Shown piece after piece: positions 21,769 through 32,400 of a stretch of 64,000 nucleotides of DNA. Every line of letters begins with the position of its first letter. Position 1 is the stretch's first letter. The DNA is from Amyelois transitella (taxonomy: Eukaryota; Arthropoda; Insecta; Lepidoptera; Pyralidae). The position numbers and the translations under genes are program-made. A model generated the notes under the pieces. That model worked only from the letters and a program-made list of their open reading frames with translations, made no database searches and was not told where the DNA came from. The DNA lies in NCBI RefSeq assembly GCF_032362555.1, contig NC_083509.1:992001-1056000 (forward strand), read 5' to 3'.

Positions 21769-24700
21769 ATGTCAGCAGACAAAGTATTCTACTCCCGGTC
21801 AGAGGGCATTCCCTCAGAGGGAGTGAAGGACCAGTACGCCGACGGGAAGGCCGCAAGGGCCTGGAACAAGTTCATAGGAGACAGTAACCAACGCACCCAG
21901 AACTATAAGGACTTCCTCATCGGTTTGCTGAAGAAACATGGCTGCAAGCGTGTCCTTGATATAGCCTGTGGAACTGGGTGAGTTTCATTATGCCTGGGAT
22001 AGGAGAGGTGACAAAGGAATACATAACTAAATTATACGTGCAAAAAGTTTTATTTAAAATGTTACGTTTGTTCGTCTTTGTTGCGTCTTCCATGGGAAGG
22101 TTTAAGTCAGCCTTTGACCACATTTCGGGAGTTTATGGAGCATTTTGTAGGGGGGCGAGGTAAGGTCCCACGATCATGCTAACCCGAACCTAACCCAATT
22201 TGCCGATTTCCTCTCACAATGAGAGCATCGGCTTACACCCAAAATAATGTAAACGTAGGTATATTTACTACCTACTTTCTTACTTTCTACCTAATTACTT
22301 CCGCTCGCGGATATTTGGTAACTACCTACTCATATTATTTTCGAAAATTAGGTAGGTACTCTAAACAAACCCAAGTAAAGAAGGTCGATTACCGGCTCGT
22401 CGACCTTACCCTATAAGTAACTATATAAATTCATGTTTGTGAACGATTTTTTGTGAGTCACAAGTCACAACGAAAAAGTTTAAAAATGGAATCTTAATTA
22501 AAAGTTCCATAGGATCCCAGTTGATTTCTGCACAGTTGAGTAAAACAATGATAAAATTACGCAATATTACGAAACACAACTACGTAAGGTTTCCTTCAAC
22601 AACATGATCAATAGAATCGTTATCTCGCAATTTGAGAGTCACTCTCCTGATAAACTTGACCTTAGTCAATGTTTGTCGTGAAGCGTTAAAACAAACGTAG
22701 CTACCTACAGTGGCCTAGGTGATAAATTATACATCTTCACCTCATATTAAACTTAGCCAATACTCTCAATTAACAGTTCTCCAGATCGTGGCAAGTGGAA
22801 AGATGTAGTCTCTGCCTACCCCTCCGGGAAAGAGGCGTGATTTTATGTATGCACTAGCGACCCGCCCCGGCTTAGCACGGGTGCAGAATTATAAATGTTA
22901 TTATACATAAAAACCTTCCTCTTGAATCACTCTACCTGTTACAAAAAACCGCATCAACATCCGTTGAGTAATTTTAAAGATTTAAGCATACAGACAAACA
23001 GACTAAAATAGCGACTTTGTTTTATACTATGTAGTGATGATGTATTTACATACATCATCACTACATAGTATAAAACAAAACTTGGAAAACGGTTACCCGT
23101 TTTCCAAGTAGTCCCATTACAGCTGCTAATGTTCTGCTAGCTAACAAAAAAATATTGTGTCTGCTAGCTGATTCTCTTACCACGCAGATTGTAAAGATTA
23201 AGAAGCGATTTATAAATTTTCTTCTAGAATTTTTCGGCTAGCAACGGTACGCCACTAATGGAGTTAGATTTCAGAAATAGTACGAACCTTGTGAAGCTAA
23301 ACGTGGCCTTCTATTCTGTTATTATTGACGTTGTCTAGCCCGTGAGAATAAAGACGTGATGTGTGTGATTTTTTCAGGATAGATTCCATGATGCTTGTTG
23401 AAGAAGGATTCAAGATGGTATCAATAGATGCATCCGACAAGATGTTGAAACATGCTTTAAAAGCGCGTTGGGAGCGGAGAAAGGACCCGAAATATGACGA
23501 GTGGAGTAAGTTAATTTTTAATATTAAGGTATTTCAGTATTTTCAGCTACAAGCCGCCGAATCCATGCCATTTGGAAACATACATACATATGGTCACGTC
23601 TATATCCCTTCCGGGGCAGACAGAGCCAATAGTCTTGAAAAGACTGAATGGCCACATTCAGCTATTTGGCTTAATGATAGAATTGAGATTCAAATAGTGA
23701 CAGGTTGCTAGTCCATCGCCTCAAAATAATCCCAAGTTTATAAGCCTATCCGCTAGTTAGTCGCCTTTTACGACACCCATGGGAAAGAGATGGAGTGGTT
23801 CTATTCTTTTTTGTATTGGTGCCGGGGACCACACGGCACCATGGAAACATGTAAAAACTTATTTTTGTAAAAATAAAGTTAGTCTGTTTTTTAAATTCAA
23901 TATTGACTTAGGCATTTGTCTTCCATCTCATCTGTTGGTAAGTAATGATGAAGACGAATATATTACATGCCTATCCAAGAGATACCCATTTTTTCTACTT
24001 CTGAATGTTCGCGGAAACTTTTTCGCCCTTATATCAACCCACCATTGGATTTTTTGTAGCTCTTTAAGTGGCGCATATTGGCAAGACATTTTTCTCTTCA
24101 TACACCCTCTACGACATCAAAGAGAAAAGATGAAGTGGGTACTAATTGCGTATGCCCCAGTTGCGTCCTGCCTGAAGACCAGTGTCTTCAACTGTCTATA
24201 CAATAGACACTCACTCCTGAGAGCAAGAAAGTAATGTAAACAAAAACGATAAATTTATGCTTACGATGCGATAAATTATACTTACTTATTATTACTACTT
24301 GACGGCCTCTGTGGCGCAGCGGTAGTGCGCTTGTCTGTGTCACCGGAGGTCCCGGGTTCGAATCCCGGCCAGGGCATGATGAGAAACGAACTTTCTCTGA
24401 TTGGCCTGGGTCTTGGATGTTTATCTATATACGTATTTATTATAAAATATAGTATCGTTGAGTTAGTATCTCGTAACACAAGTATCGAACTTACTTCGAG
24501 GCTAACTCAATCTGTGTAATTTGTCCCGTATATAAAAAAAAAAAAAACTTACTGTAGCGGGAGCGATGATTCGGCTCGACCGCCACCAAAGGGAAGATCT
24601 TCCGCCAGGCTAGGTGTTATGCCTGGGGAATCGCGGCTCCGACGATGTTGTGTCGGAGGTTGTATATATAGCTCCAATCCGTGAAATCTTTGAAATCGCG

Positions 24701-27700
24701 TCTTAGATTCTTCGCTGCTATTGGTTGAGCGCGTCAATTTCTTCGAGATGATTGACAGTAGTTGTGAGATTAGATGTTGTGGCGAGTGGCGTAGAGATGT
24801 CGCCACAGTACTCCCCCCCAAGACCGGAGGTCTGAAGTCTTGATCTTGCTGTGCAATCTGTGCTTCAGTAGCTTGCAAGTGCCAGTTGTCTTCCAGTGAA
24901 TCGGAAGTTGCTCGAAGTCCTAGTGAGTCAGGAGTGAGCCGTTGCGTTGCTCGTAGTCTGCGGTGAGTCGAGACAGTAGAGAGCGAAGTCGGCTTGTTAG
25001 CGCCGGAAGATATCGTGCAGAGCTGCAACGCTGGAGAGAAGAGCGGCCGTCGAAGATATCCAGGCGTGGGCTGCGATAGATGCGTCGGTCGCTGAAGTCG
25101 ATGAGAGTGAGTGCGGGTGGAGACAGGACCAGGAAGCTCGTTGCGTTGGCTGCGATGGACCTGCTGCGATACCCAGTTGCTGGCTTGCTGTGAGACTGCT
25201 TGCAGAGTGAGGAGTGATGCTGAGGATTGGAGTTGATGAAGATGGAGAAGGTTTCTTCCAATCACGTCGGGGTCACCAATGTAGCGGGAGCGATGATTCG
25301 GCTCGACCGCCACCAAAGGGAAGATCTTCCGCCAGGCTAGGTGTTATGCCTGGGGAATCGCGGCTCCGACGATGTTGTGTCGGAGGTTGTATATATAGCT
25401 CCAATCCGTGAAATCTTTGAAATCGCGTCTTAGATTCTTCGCTGCTATTGGTTGAGCGCGTCAATTTCTTCGAGATGATTGACAGTAGTTGTGAGATAAG
25501 ATGTTGTGGCGAGTGGCGTAGAGATGTCGCCACATTACCTACGATAAAAAAATTTTTCTTTATCTTATACACAGTAATCGAAGAAGCCAACTGGGAGACA
25601 TTGCCTCAAGACATCAACGCCTTCCTCCCTGGTGTTACCTTCGACGCCGTCATCTGCCTAGGGAACTCCTTCGCCCATCTTCTGGACGAGTACGAAGACC
25701 AGAGGACCCAGAGGATGTGCCTGAAGAACTTCGCCAAGTGCCTCAAACCCGGAGGTCTGCTGTTCATAGACCATAGGAATTATGACGCCATGATTAATAG
25801 TGGGGCAACGCCGGGGCACTCTATTTATTATAATGTGAGTAACCATTTCAGAGATATGACTCTCATATTTTGTACAACAAAGTAAACAAGCATACCTACG
25901 GTTCGTCTGATGGTAACAGTTCAGACGCCTTTTGGCAACCAATGTTGGTACTAGGTACTTGGTGATGCAAAAGTGACCTTTAATTCTTATTAATAAGAGC
26001 ACACTTGCCTTCCAATAAAAGTCTGGTCAATAATCCCAAGTTATTCAAATACGTGAAGATTACAATATAATATAAATATCTGATAATATATTAGAGTGCC
26101 GTGTAGTTCCCGGCACCAATACAAAAAAGAATAGGACCACTCCATTACCCATGGATGTCGTAAAAGGCGACTAAGGGAAAGGCTTACAAACTTGGAATTC
26201 CTTTTTAGGCGATGGGTTTGCAACCTGTCACTATTTTAATCTCAATTCTATCATTAAGCCAAATAGCTGAACGTGGTCATTCGGTCTTTTCAAGACTGTT
26301 GGCTCTGTCTACCCCGCAAGGGATATAGACGTGACCATATGTAGGTATGTATGTATATTAGAGTAATTGTAGTGGCCTATTGTACCTTTTTGATCGCATA
26401 CAAAGCGCAATAAGTTATGATTACTTAAATGAACTGAAGGGGGAATATAAGTTCTATATAAACTGTACCTAGATAAATTATCGTAGATGAAATGAAATGA
26501 CTACTTATTACATTTTATAAGATAGAAAGATAAAACTCTTTATTGCACCATAGGAATAAAAAAATACAAACCAGCACAAAACAGATAGAGATGGTACAAA
26601 GGCGGACTTATCGCTAATGCAATCTCTTCCAGTCAACCTTACAAATAATAACCTTATAAGTATCTACTTATAGAGTTGTTGTTAAAAACATGTTATTGCC
26701 AAGCGGATTCGATATATAAACAAACAGACTTGCATTCACCTGTGGGTATGGTAGGTATATTGGAAATTTTCCAATCTTCTTCTTCGTCGTTACCTTTTTC
26801 AATATCCGTTTCTGTATAGCAGACTATGTATTACGTCATTAAACTAGGTATCTATATCTACAATATTTTAGCATAATCCATTCACAGACTCGATAATATT
26901 TATTATATTTTGGAAACGAGATGTCCGATAACATATTATTTGCACCAAACTTATCTATAATGACGTGTGGAATTTTAAAACAATAATATTTTTGTGGGAA
27001 CATTTTATATCCAGGCTGAATGAAGTAATCATATACCTAATTATAAGTAGGTATATTATCACTGATAAAAAAATGAGGTATAATAAATTAACAATTGTCA
27101 AAGGTCTACACTAAGCAGTAAGCTTGTGTCGTAGGTCGGATGCCTCCAAACAGAAATGAAATTACACAATCTGCAGACAAATATTTGTGATGCCGTGTGG
27201 TTCCCGGCACCAATACAAAAAAGAATAGGACCACTCCATCTCTTTCCCGTGGATGTCGTAAAAGGCGACTAAGGGATAGGCTTACAAACTTGGGATTCTT
27301 CTTTTAGGCGATGGGCTAGCAACCTGTCACTATTTGAATCTCAATTCTATCATTAAGCCAAATAGCTGAACGTGGCCATTCAGTCTTTTCAAGACTGTTG
27401 GCTCTGTCTACCCCGTAAGGGATATAGACGTGATGATATGAGGCACGCAACCACGCACAGAAATCATAAATATTATATTTACCGATTTTTGTTTGAGTAG
27501 TTACCTACCTACAACAATCACCCACAATATCTACTTATATATTTTTGGATACACTTTTCCTAGTATTTAGTTATAAATCAGATACTTAACATAATTCGAA
27601 ACGTCCGAGATAAAATATAAGTACGTAAATTGCACGCTAAATAATACCTGTATTATTTATGAATAGTATAATGTAACGCGAAAGTTTAAAATGAGTTATA

Positions 27701-28629
27701 GATGATGTGTTAAGATACCTAAAGAGTAAATTTATTTGACTTAGTGGCATATGATATTAGCTGAAGGAAATATGTTTTATACTACACCTTTTGTTAAACC
27801 TTATCAAAAGCAAATAAAGATTATATTCTGTTCCTGTTGATATAAAATAAATGTTTATTTCAGTGCAAATATCCAGTAGACATCAAGACTTCAGTGTTGG
27901 TTGTCCGAGGAAAACCTGAACTTGTAACCTTGGACTACTGCTTAGATGGGGCCCTTGGTGATGGTGAAAAGAGGCAAGATTTTTTTATCTAGACTATTCT
28001 GATCCAGTGCTAAGCAACAGCCTCCCCTCCCTTCTTTCAAACTTCGCTATCTAATGTCTCTTCCATCCTAATTTCAAATCAGATTCAATATCATTATAAG
28101 TGCTAAAATATTTCAATTTATAATGTTTAACAAAACAATATCTGGCATCTATTCTTTAGGCATTTATCCTTGGCTCGGTGCTAGTCTAGTGTTAATGTTT
28201 CAAGGGTCAGAGGAAAGTCATTCTGTCTTAACTTTAAAGTCTAAAAATCGCAGTAACGTCATCAAAGTAACCTACTGGGCCCATAAGCTAACTTAGGTTG
28301 TGGGCCCAGGGTTATAAGGCGAGTCTAGGAATACACTCAGATAAAGATAACAACCTGGAAGTGTATCAGTATATCCATCTATCTATAAAAATACCTATCT
28401 GTTTTATTTTTCATAATACCGTGACTTTAACTTTTACCAAATTTATATGTTTTATTACAGTGACTTCCGACTGTGCTATTACCCTCACAAATTAGAGAGG
28501 TTCACGGAGATGTTGCATGAGGCGTTCGACAATCGCGGGAAGCACCAGCTCTTCGCAGACTTCAAGCCCATAGACCAGGTGCCCGTGCCCGGCTTTTACA
28601 TCCACGTGATGCAGAAGGGAAAAGACTGA
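21769..28629 (+). CDS. Gnmt: Glycine N-methyltransferase (5 coding exons)
   Basis: Exons: 21769-21977, 23378-23505, 25575-25834, 27864-27973, 28461-28629, giving 291 residues plus TGA (mammalian GNMT has about 295). The enzyme transfers a methyl group from S-adenosylmethionine to glycine, giving sarcosine, in the cytosol, and buffers the SAM/SAH ratio. Visible landmarks are the family N-terminus ([10 protein letters not shown], residues 21-30), the SAM-binding motif LDIACGTG (63-70), the acidic motif after strand 2 ([14 protein letters not shown]), [23 protein letters not shown], the motif [22 protein letters not shown] and a C-terminal FYIHVMQK. A splice acceptor (ttcag) lies six bases before the ATG, so a noncoding first exon exists upstream. 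Introns 1 to 3 are GT-AG. Intron 4 fits the reading frame only with a GC donor. Confidence 0.95.
22786..22855 (+). mobile_element. RTE-like LINE tail fragment
   Basis: 'agatcgtggcaagtggaaag', then 'cctccgggaaagaggcgtg' and 'attttatgtatg', matching the LINE end. It lies in Gnmt intron 1. Confidence 0.7.
22856..23040 (-). mobile_element. Dispersed element D (Helitron-like), copy 1
   Basis: It shares about 180 bp with 56443-56628: 'actagcgacccgccccggct', 'aaaaccttcctcttgaatc' and 'ctatgtagtgat'. The ACTAG at its left end suggests a Helitron-like terminus in minus orientation. Family assignment is tentative. Confidence 0.5.
23016..23079. repeat. Perfect palindrome, 30-bp arms, 4-nt loop
   Basis: 23016-23045 and 23050-23079 are exact reverse complements around TTAC. 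The left arm is the end of element D, so the right arm is an inverted copy of that end. It lies in Gnmt intron 1. Confidence 0.9.
23081..23108. repeat. Hairpin, 12-bp arms, TTAC loop
   Basis: CTTGGAAAACGG and its reverse complement surround TTAC. It starts one base after the 30-bp palindrome and has the same loop sequence. Confidence 0.85.
23285..23362 (+). mobile_element. Old repeat A relic abutting Gnmt exon 2
   Basis: Diverged matches to the repeat A end ('gctaaacgtggccttctatt', 'gttgtctagcccgtgag', 'ataaagacgtgatgtgtg') finish about 15 bp before the exon 2 acceptor at 23377. Confidence 0.5.
23578..23842 (-). mobile_element. Repeat A, near full-length
   Basis: Minus-strand copy with the CATA-repeat end at 23578 and the CACACGGCAC head at 23842. 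It begins 72 bp after the exon 2 donor of Gnmt, in intron 2. Confidence 0.85.
24302..24547 (+). mobile_element. Repeat B (tRNA-derived SINE), full-length
   Basis: The head GCCTCTGTGGCGCAGCGGTA carries a pol III A box (TGGCGCAGCGGT) and a B box (GGTTCGAATCC). The body includes 'ctgattggcctgggtcttgg' and 'gttagtatctcgtaacac', and it ends in a long A run. The tRNA-like head shows no full cloverleaf, so it is a SINE and not a tRNA gene. It lies in Gnmt intron 2, directly before the LTR element. Confidence 0.85.
24553..25534 (-). mobile_element. Complete short LTR retrotransposon (TRIM-like), no coding capacity
   Basis: Two 255-bp direct repeats (24553-24807 and 25280-25534) begin TGTAGCGGGAG and end GTCGCCACA on the plus strand, and differ by one base (gagattag versus gagataag). 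TTAC flanks both sides (24549-24552 and 25535-25538) as a 4-bp target duplication. On the minus strand the 5' LTR is followed by TGGTGACCCCGACGTGAT, a plausible tRNA primer-binding site, and the 3' LTR is preceded by a G-rich polypurine tract (CTTGGGGGGGAG). The 472-bp interior encodes no recognisable Gag or Pol, so the element must be mobilised by another element's proteins. It ends 40 bp before Gnmt exon 3. Confidence 0.92.
26096..26353 (+). mobile_element. Repeat A, near full-length
   Basis: Complete head, body and TATG tail in Gnmt intron 3. The block after 'actccatt' is slightly shortened. Confidence 0.85.
26541..26641 (-). mobile_element. LINE 3' end fragment
   Basis: The minus strand reads 'ttgactggaagagattgc', then 'agcgataagtccgcctttg', and ends near 'ttgcaataaagag'. 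This is the tail shared by repeat C (52763-52865). It lies in Gnmt intron 3. Confidence 0.5.
27191..27442 (+). mobile_element. Repeat A, full body, little tail
   Basis: Closely matches the other full copies but has only 'gatatga' in place of an extended TATG repeat. Gnmt intron 3. Confidence 0.85.
27974..28460 (+). other. Gnmt intron 4 with GC donor
   Basis: The frame of exon 4 continues to AAG AG at 27973, followed by GCAAGA. The acceptor is 'tttattacag' at 28451-28460. Joining AG to T restores AGT-GAC-TTC (S-D-F), in line with the family's S-x-FRL motif. GT dinucleotides nearby (27964, before GTGAAA, and the GTGATG before it) give the wrong phase. Retention of the intron would end the protein at a TAG 15 bases further on. 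Confidence 0.85.
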
Positions 28630-28635
28630 ATGTTA

Positions 28636-28641
28636 AATAAA
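28636..28641 (+). terminator. Gnmt polyadenylation signal
   Basis: AATAAA begins seven bases after the Gnmt stop codon, implying a very short 3' UTR. Confidence 0.6.
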
Positions 28642-29411
28642 TGTTACTGTTTGTTATCTATGCAGTTTTTATTTCTATAACTTTTAGAGTATTATCAGAC
28701 ACAATAACGCAACTTCAACTTCTTTTTAAGACTATTGGCGCTGTCTGTCCCGTATTTGCTCCTCTTCTGTTTAATAAAAAAAATACTTGAGGAAAATACA
28801 AGTACCTACAATCTCTAGACTTTATCGTTTAGCGATGTGAGTATAAAACGTAAGAAAACGTGTGTTATTTTATGTTATGAATTACATATATCTATAACAA
28901 TTTCAAAAAATATCTGTAGGTAACTAGTTAGGTACCTTTATAATTTTAGTACATTTCTGTAAAATTGAAACATGACTGTAGGTGTTCATTTCACGGTACA
29001 TAGGCAGCATTTTATATTTTGTTATAACTATGAAACGATACGACACTATGGATTCGAATGAGATTTAAAATTTGAGCACAGAATTAATTTGAGTACCTCA
29101 CAATATTACTACATTTTCTCATTACAAAGGTGTCGTAAAATGAAACGTAGTTCATTTTCAGAGTGACGTCACATTGACGTCATTAGCGTTACGTACTTTT
29201 CTGACATTTGACATTTGAATGGGCAATGCGTTTCCTTTTGTTTGTACATTTTGAAAATGAAAAATGCAGTGAAACCGTTTATATATAAAATCGCAATGAT
29301 TACTTTTTTTGGCGAAATATTTAGCGGCCGTATTTGTTTTATTTGAAACTTGTTTTTGTGTTTTGGGAGTGTTTCGCAAATAAATGTGTTAAATTTGTGG
29401 TGAAATTTTTC
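28642..29411. other. Intergenic region between Gnmt and the TMEM237-like gene
   Basis: About 770 bp of AT-rich sequence. It contains a faint repeat A relic (around 28720-28755) and the twin CRE palindromes; no gene was seen. This must hold the TMEM237-like promoter. Confidence 0.6.
29164..29182. promoter_or_regulatory. Two CRE palindromes TGACGTCA
   Basis: Exact TGACGTCA occurs at 29164-29171 and 29175-29182. Their starts are 11 bp apart, about one helical turn, and they lie about 230 bp before the TMEM237-like start codon. CREB/ATF-type bZIP factors bind this octamer. Function here is inferred from position and spacing. Confidence 0.5.
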
Positions 29412-32400
29412 ATGATGAAGCCAGGAAAGAGTGTGGATGTGAGGGAGGAGATAGCAGAAGTACACACGGCCGCTCGTTCGCCGTCTCCGAAGCACAAAAC
29501 CAAAGCCAGACCAAGATCTAGATCGGGATCTCGTAAACTATCAAATGGTCATACGGAAGGCCTAGATGCAATCGAGATGGCTCCTGCGGTCGAAGAAACC
29601 TCCTCGGATAAGGTTAAAACTCGAGAAAGTTGGATAAAGTCAGAGCACGAGTCTTTAGACGTAGAACTTCCCATACATGACCAAATTAAGCAAGGCATTC
29701 TTGGTTTTGTAGAGAAAGAGTTCAAGAAAAGTGATAAGAACCCTTCTTTTGTATTTTACTCTCATGATCCTAATGGTTTGGATGAGAAGTTCATGAAAAC
29801 ATTGTCAAGACCTTCCAGTGGACACAAGGAGAAAAGGAGCCCTTCATACAGGAAAAAGAAAAGGCATTCATCTAGGCACAGGGATAGAGATTTACATGAT
29901 TTTGAGATCCCTGGCTCAAGCCTGAGTGCTCTAGAGAAAGTAAGTTTATATATAGGCAATAAAATGTTTACAAATCTATATTCATAAATATTATGAGTTT
30001 AATTTAATTAGATTTATATAAGTCACATTTATATTTAATTTCATTTATAGTTTATTTTATTACTCTTAAGTTGGGTAACATTTTAAATTTAATGCAAAGA
30101 AAAAAAATGAAGTCTCTATGGTTTGTAGGCAACTATTTTTATATGCATAACATAATTTCTTCTCTAATAGTTTTTGATTTTCTGTAGTCTTTTATTCTCT
30201 TTCTATAGGTTTATAGCAAGGAGATTGATTCTTTTAATTTATTGTGTGGTTCCACTAACTTCCAAATTATTTTTTTCAGGTTGATGACTATTTGAAGGAG
30301 TACAATAAAGATGAAGTAGTGACACTTAGCGGGGAGTTAGAAATAGAGGCGAATGATGTTGAGAACAATAACGGAACAAGCAAAGAACTGAGACACAAGC
30401 CGAGGAAGACACGGAGGAAAACTAGAGAGGAACGGCAGGAAAGTAACATGAATGGTAGAGATGTCAGTCCTAAAGTCTTCAAAACAGGCGCCAAGATCAA
30501 GACAGGAGGTAAACCTGGTAAGCATTTAAATAAAATATATACATATATATGGGATAAATTATACTAATTGAGTTAGCCTCAAAGTAAGTTCGAGACTTGT
30601 GTTACGTGATACTAACTCAACGATACTATATTTTATAATAAATACTTATATAGATAAAACATCACAACAAACATCCAAGACCCAGGCCAATCAGAAAAAG
30701 TTCGTTTCTCATCATCCCTGGCCGAGATTCGAACCCGGGACCTCCGGCCTTCACAGACAAGCGTACTACTGCTGCGCAACAGAGGCCGCCAAAGCATGAC
30801 TTATTAACTTTATTATTTTTAAAAACAGTTTGTATCAAGCTGGTATTCTGTCCAAATAAAATATCTGTACCTATGTAAATATTAACTCTTCATAGTCAAA
30901 TAAATTTTATTCTATGTTTTAGTCCGACCCACAGACCTAACAACAATGCTGGAAAGTCTTGAGTCCAATATGCCATATCATGACCAGTATATAGACAACC
31001 CGTTCTCATCACCATCTCCACTGACATCACCGAACGATGAACGACTAGGTCCATTTGGATCAAATCGACCGGAAAAGATTTACCTGCAAGGAGGCGGGAC
31101 TTTTAGGGCAGTGTCGCGAGACAGGATTCTGGAGTCACAACAGTCTCGAGAGGGGGATAAATATTTGAGGTGAAGTCTATATTCAACTCTTTATTTTGTA
31201 TAATTTCAGGTTCAGTAACTATTGTCAATAATTTCTCATCAACTAACATTTTACTAATGCGTTATTATGTGTTTATAGATGTATTTAAATCACTTATCAT
31301 CAGGTGAGATGGAAGACAAATACGTAAAACAATATTGACAAAAAAAATCAACATTGTGACTCTCTCAACACAACAACTCTAATCATGAACAATTTCAGAT
31401 TTTAAATAAGTAATATTTCTTATATTGTGTTTTGATATACTTAGGTAGTTTTTTATAATAGCTATATTCTTTATCTATAGCATGACGATGATATATTATC
31501 CTACTAATATAATAAATGCGAAAGTTTGTGAGTATGTCAGGATGTCAGTATGGATGTTTGTTACTCTTTCACGCAAAAACTACTGAACCGATTACGATGA
31601 GATTTTTTATGTATGTAGGTAGCTGAAAACCCAGAATAAATATGGGCTATTTTTTATCCCGGAGTTCCCGCGGGATTGATAGGGTTTCCATGCGGACAAA
31701 GTCGCTGGCGGCGTCTACATACATACACACATATAATCACGTCTATATCCCTTGCGGGGTAGACAGAGCCAACAGTCGATTGATAGGCCACGTTCAGCTT
31801 TTTGGCTTGATTATACAATTCAGATTCAAATAGTGACAGGTTGCTACCCCATCGCCTAAAAAAAGAATCACAAGTTTGTAAGCCTTTCCCTGGATGGATA
31901 TTTGGATATCGTAAAAGGCGACTAGCCTAGGGAAAGAGATGGAGTGGTCCTATGTCAGGAACCACAAGGCACTTTAGTAGTAATATATATGTCGTCGGCG
32001 TCTAGTTTAAATATATATTGTTTCATTGCAGTGCCCACCAGGGCCCTTAATGGTTCGATATTATCACACAAACATCTGTATTTTACATTAAGGAAGCAAT
32101 AAATAAATAAATATATATATATATATATATATCCTATAACAGACTCGTGTGCCGTGCCGTGTGGTTCCCGGCACCAATACAAAAAAGAATAGGACCACTC
32201 CCATCTCTTTCTCATGGATGTCGTAAAAGGCGACTTAGGGATAGGCTTACAAACTTGGGATTATTTTTTAGGCGATGGGCTAGCAACCTGTCACTATTTG
32301 AATCTCAATTCTATCGTTAAGCCAAATAGCTGAACGTGGCCATTCAGTCTTTTCAAGATTGTTGGCTCTGTCTACCCCGCAAGGGATATAGACGTGACGA

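Noticed and set aside
24302..24372. tRNA gene
   Set aside because: The A and B boxes are present but there is no complete cloverleaf, and the same head occurs on several dispersed SINE copies (36322, 50659, 30792 reversed).
24549..25316. 255-codon minus-strand open frame across the LTR element
   Set aside because: It runs through both LTR ends, the primer-binding site and the polypurine tract, and shows no retroelement domain. An open frame of this length can arise by chance in this GC-richer stretch.
29334..29411. Upstream in-frame start for the TMEM237-like protein
   Set aside because: The extra 26 residues are hydrophobic and aromatic, unlike the charged N-terminus that follows. The ATGATG at 29412 is the more natural start.
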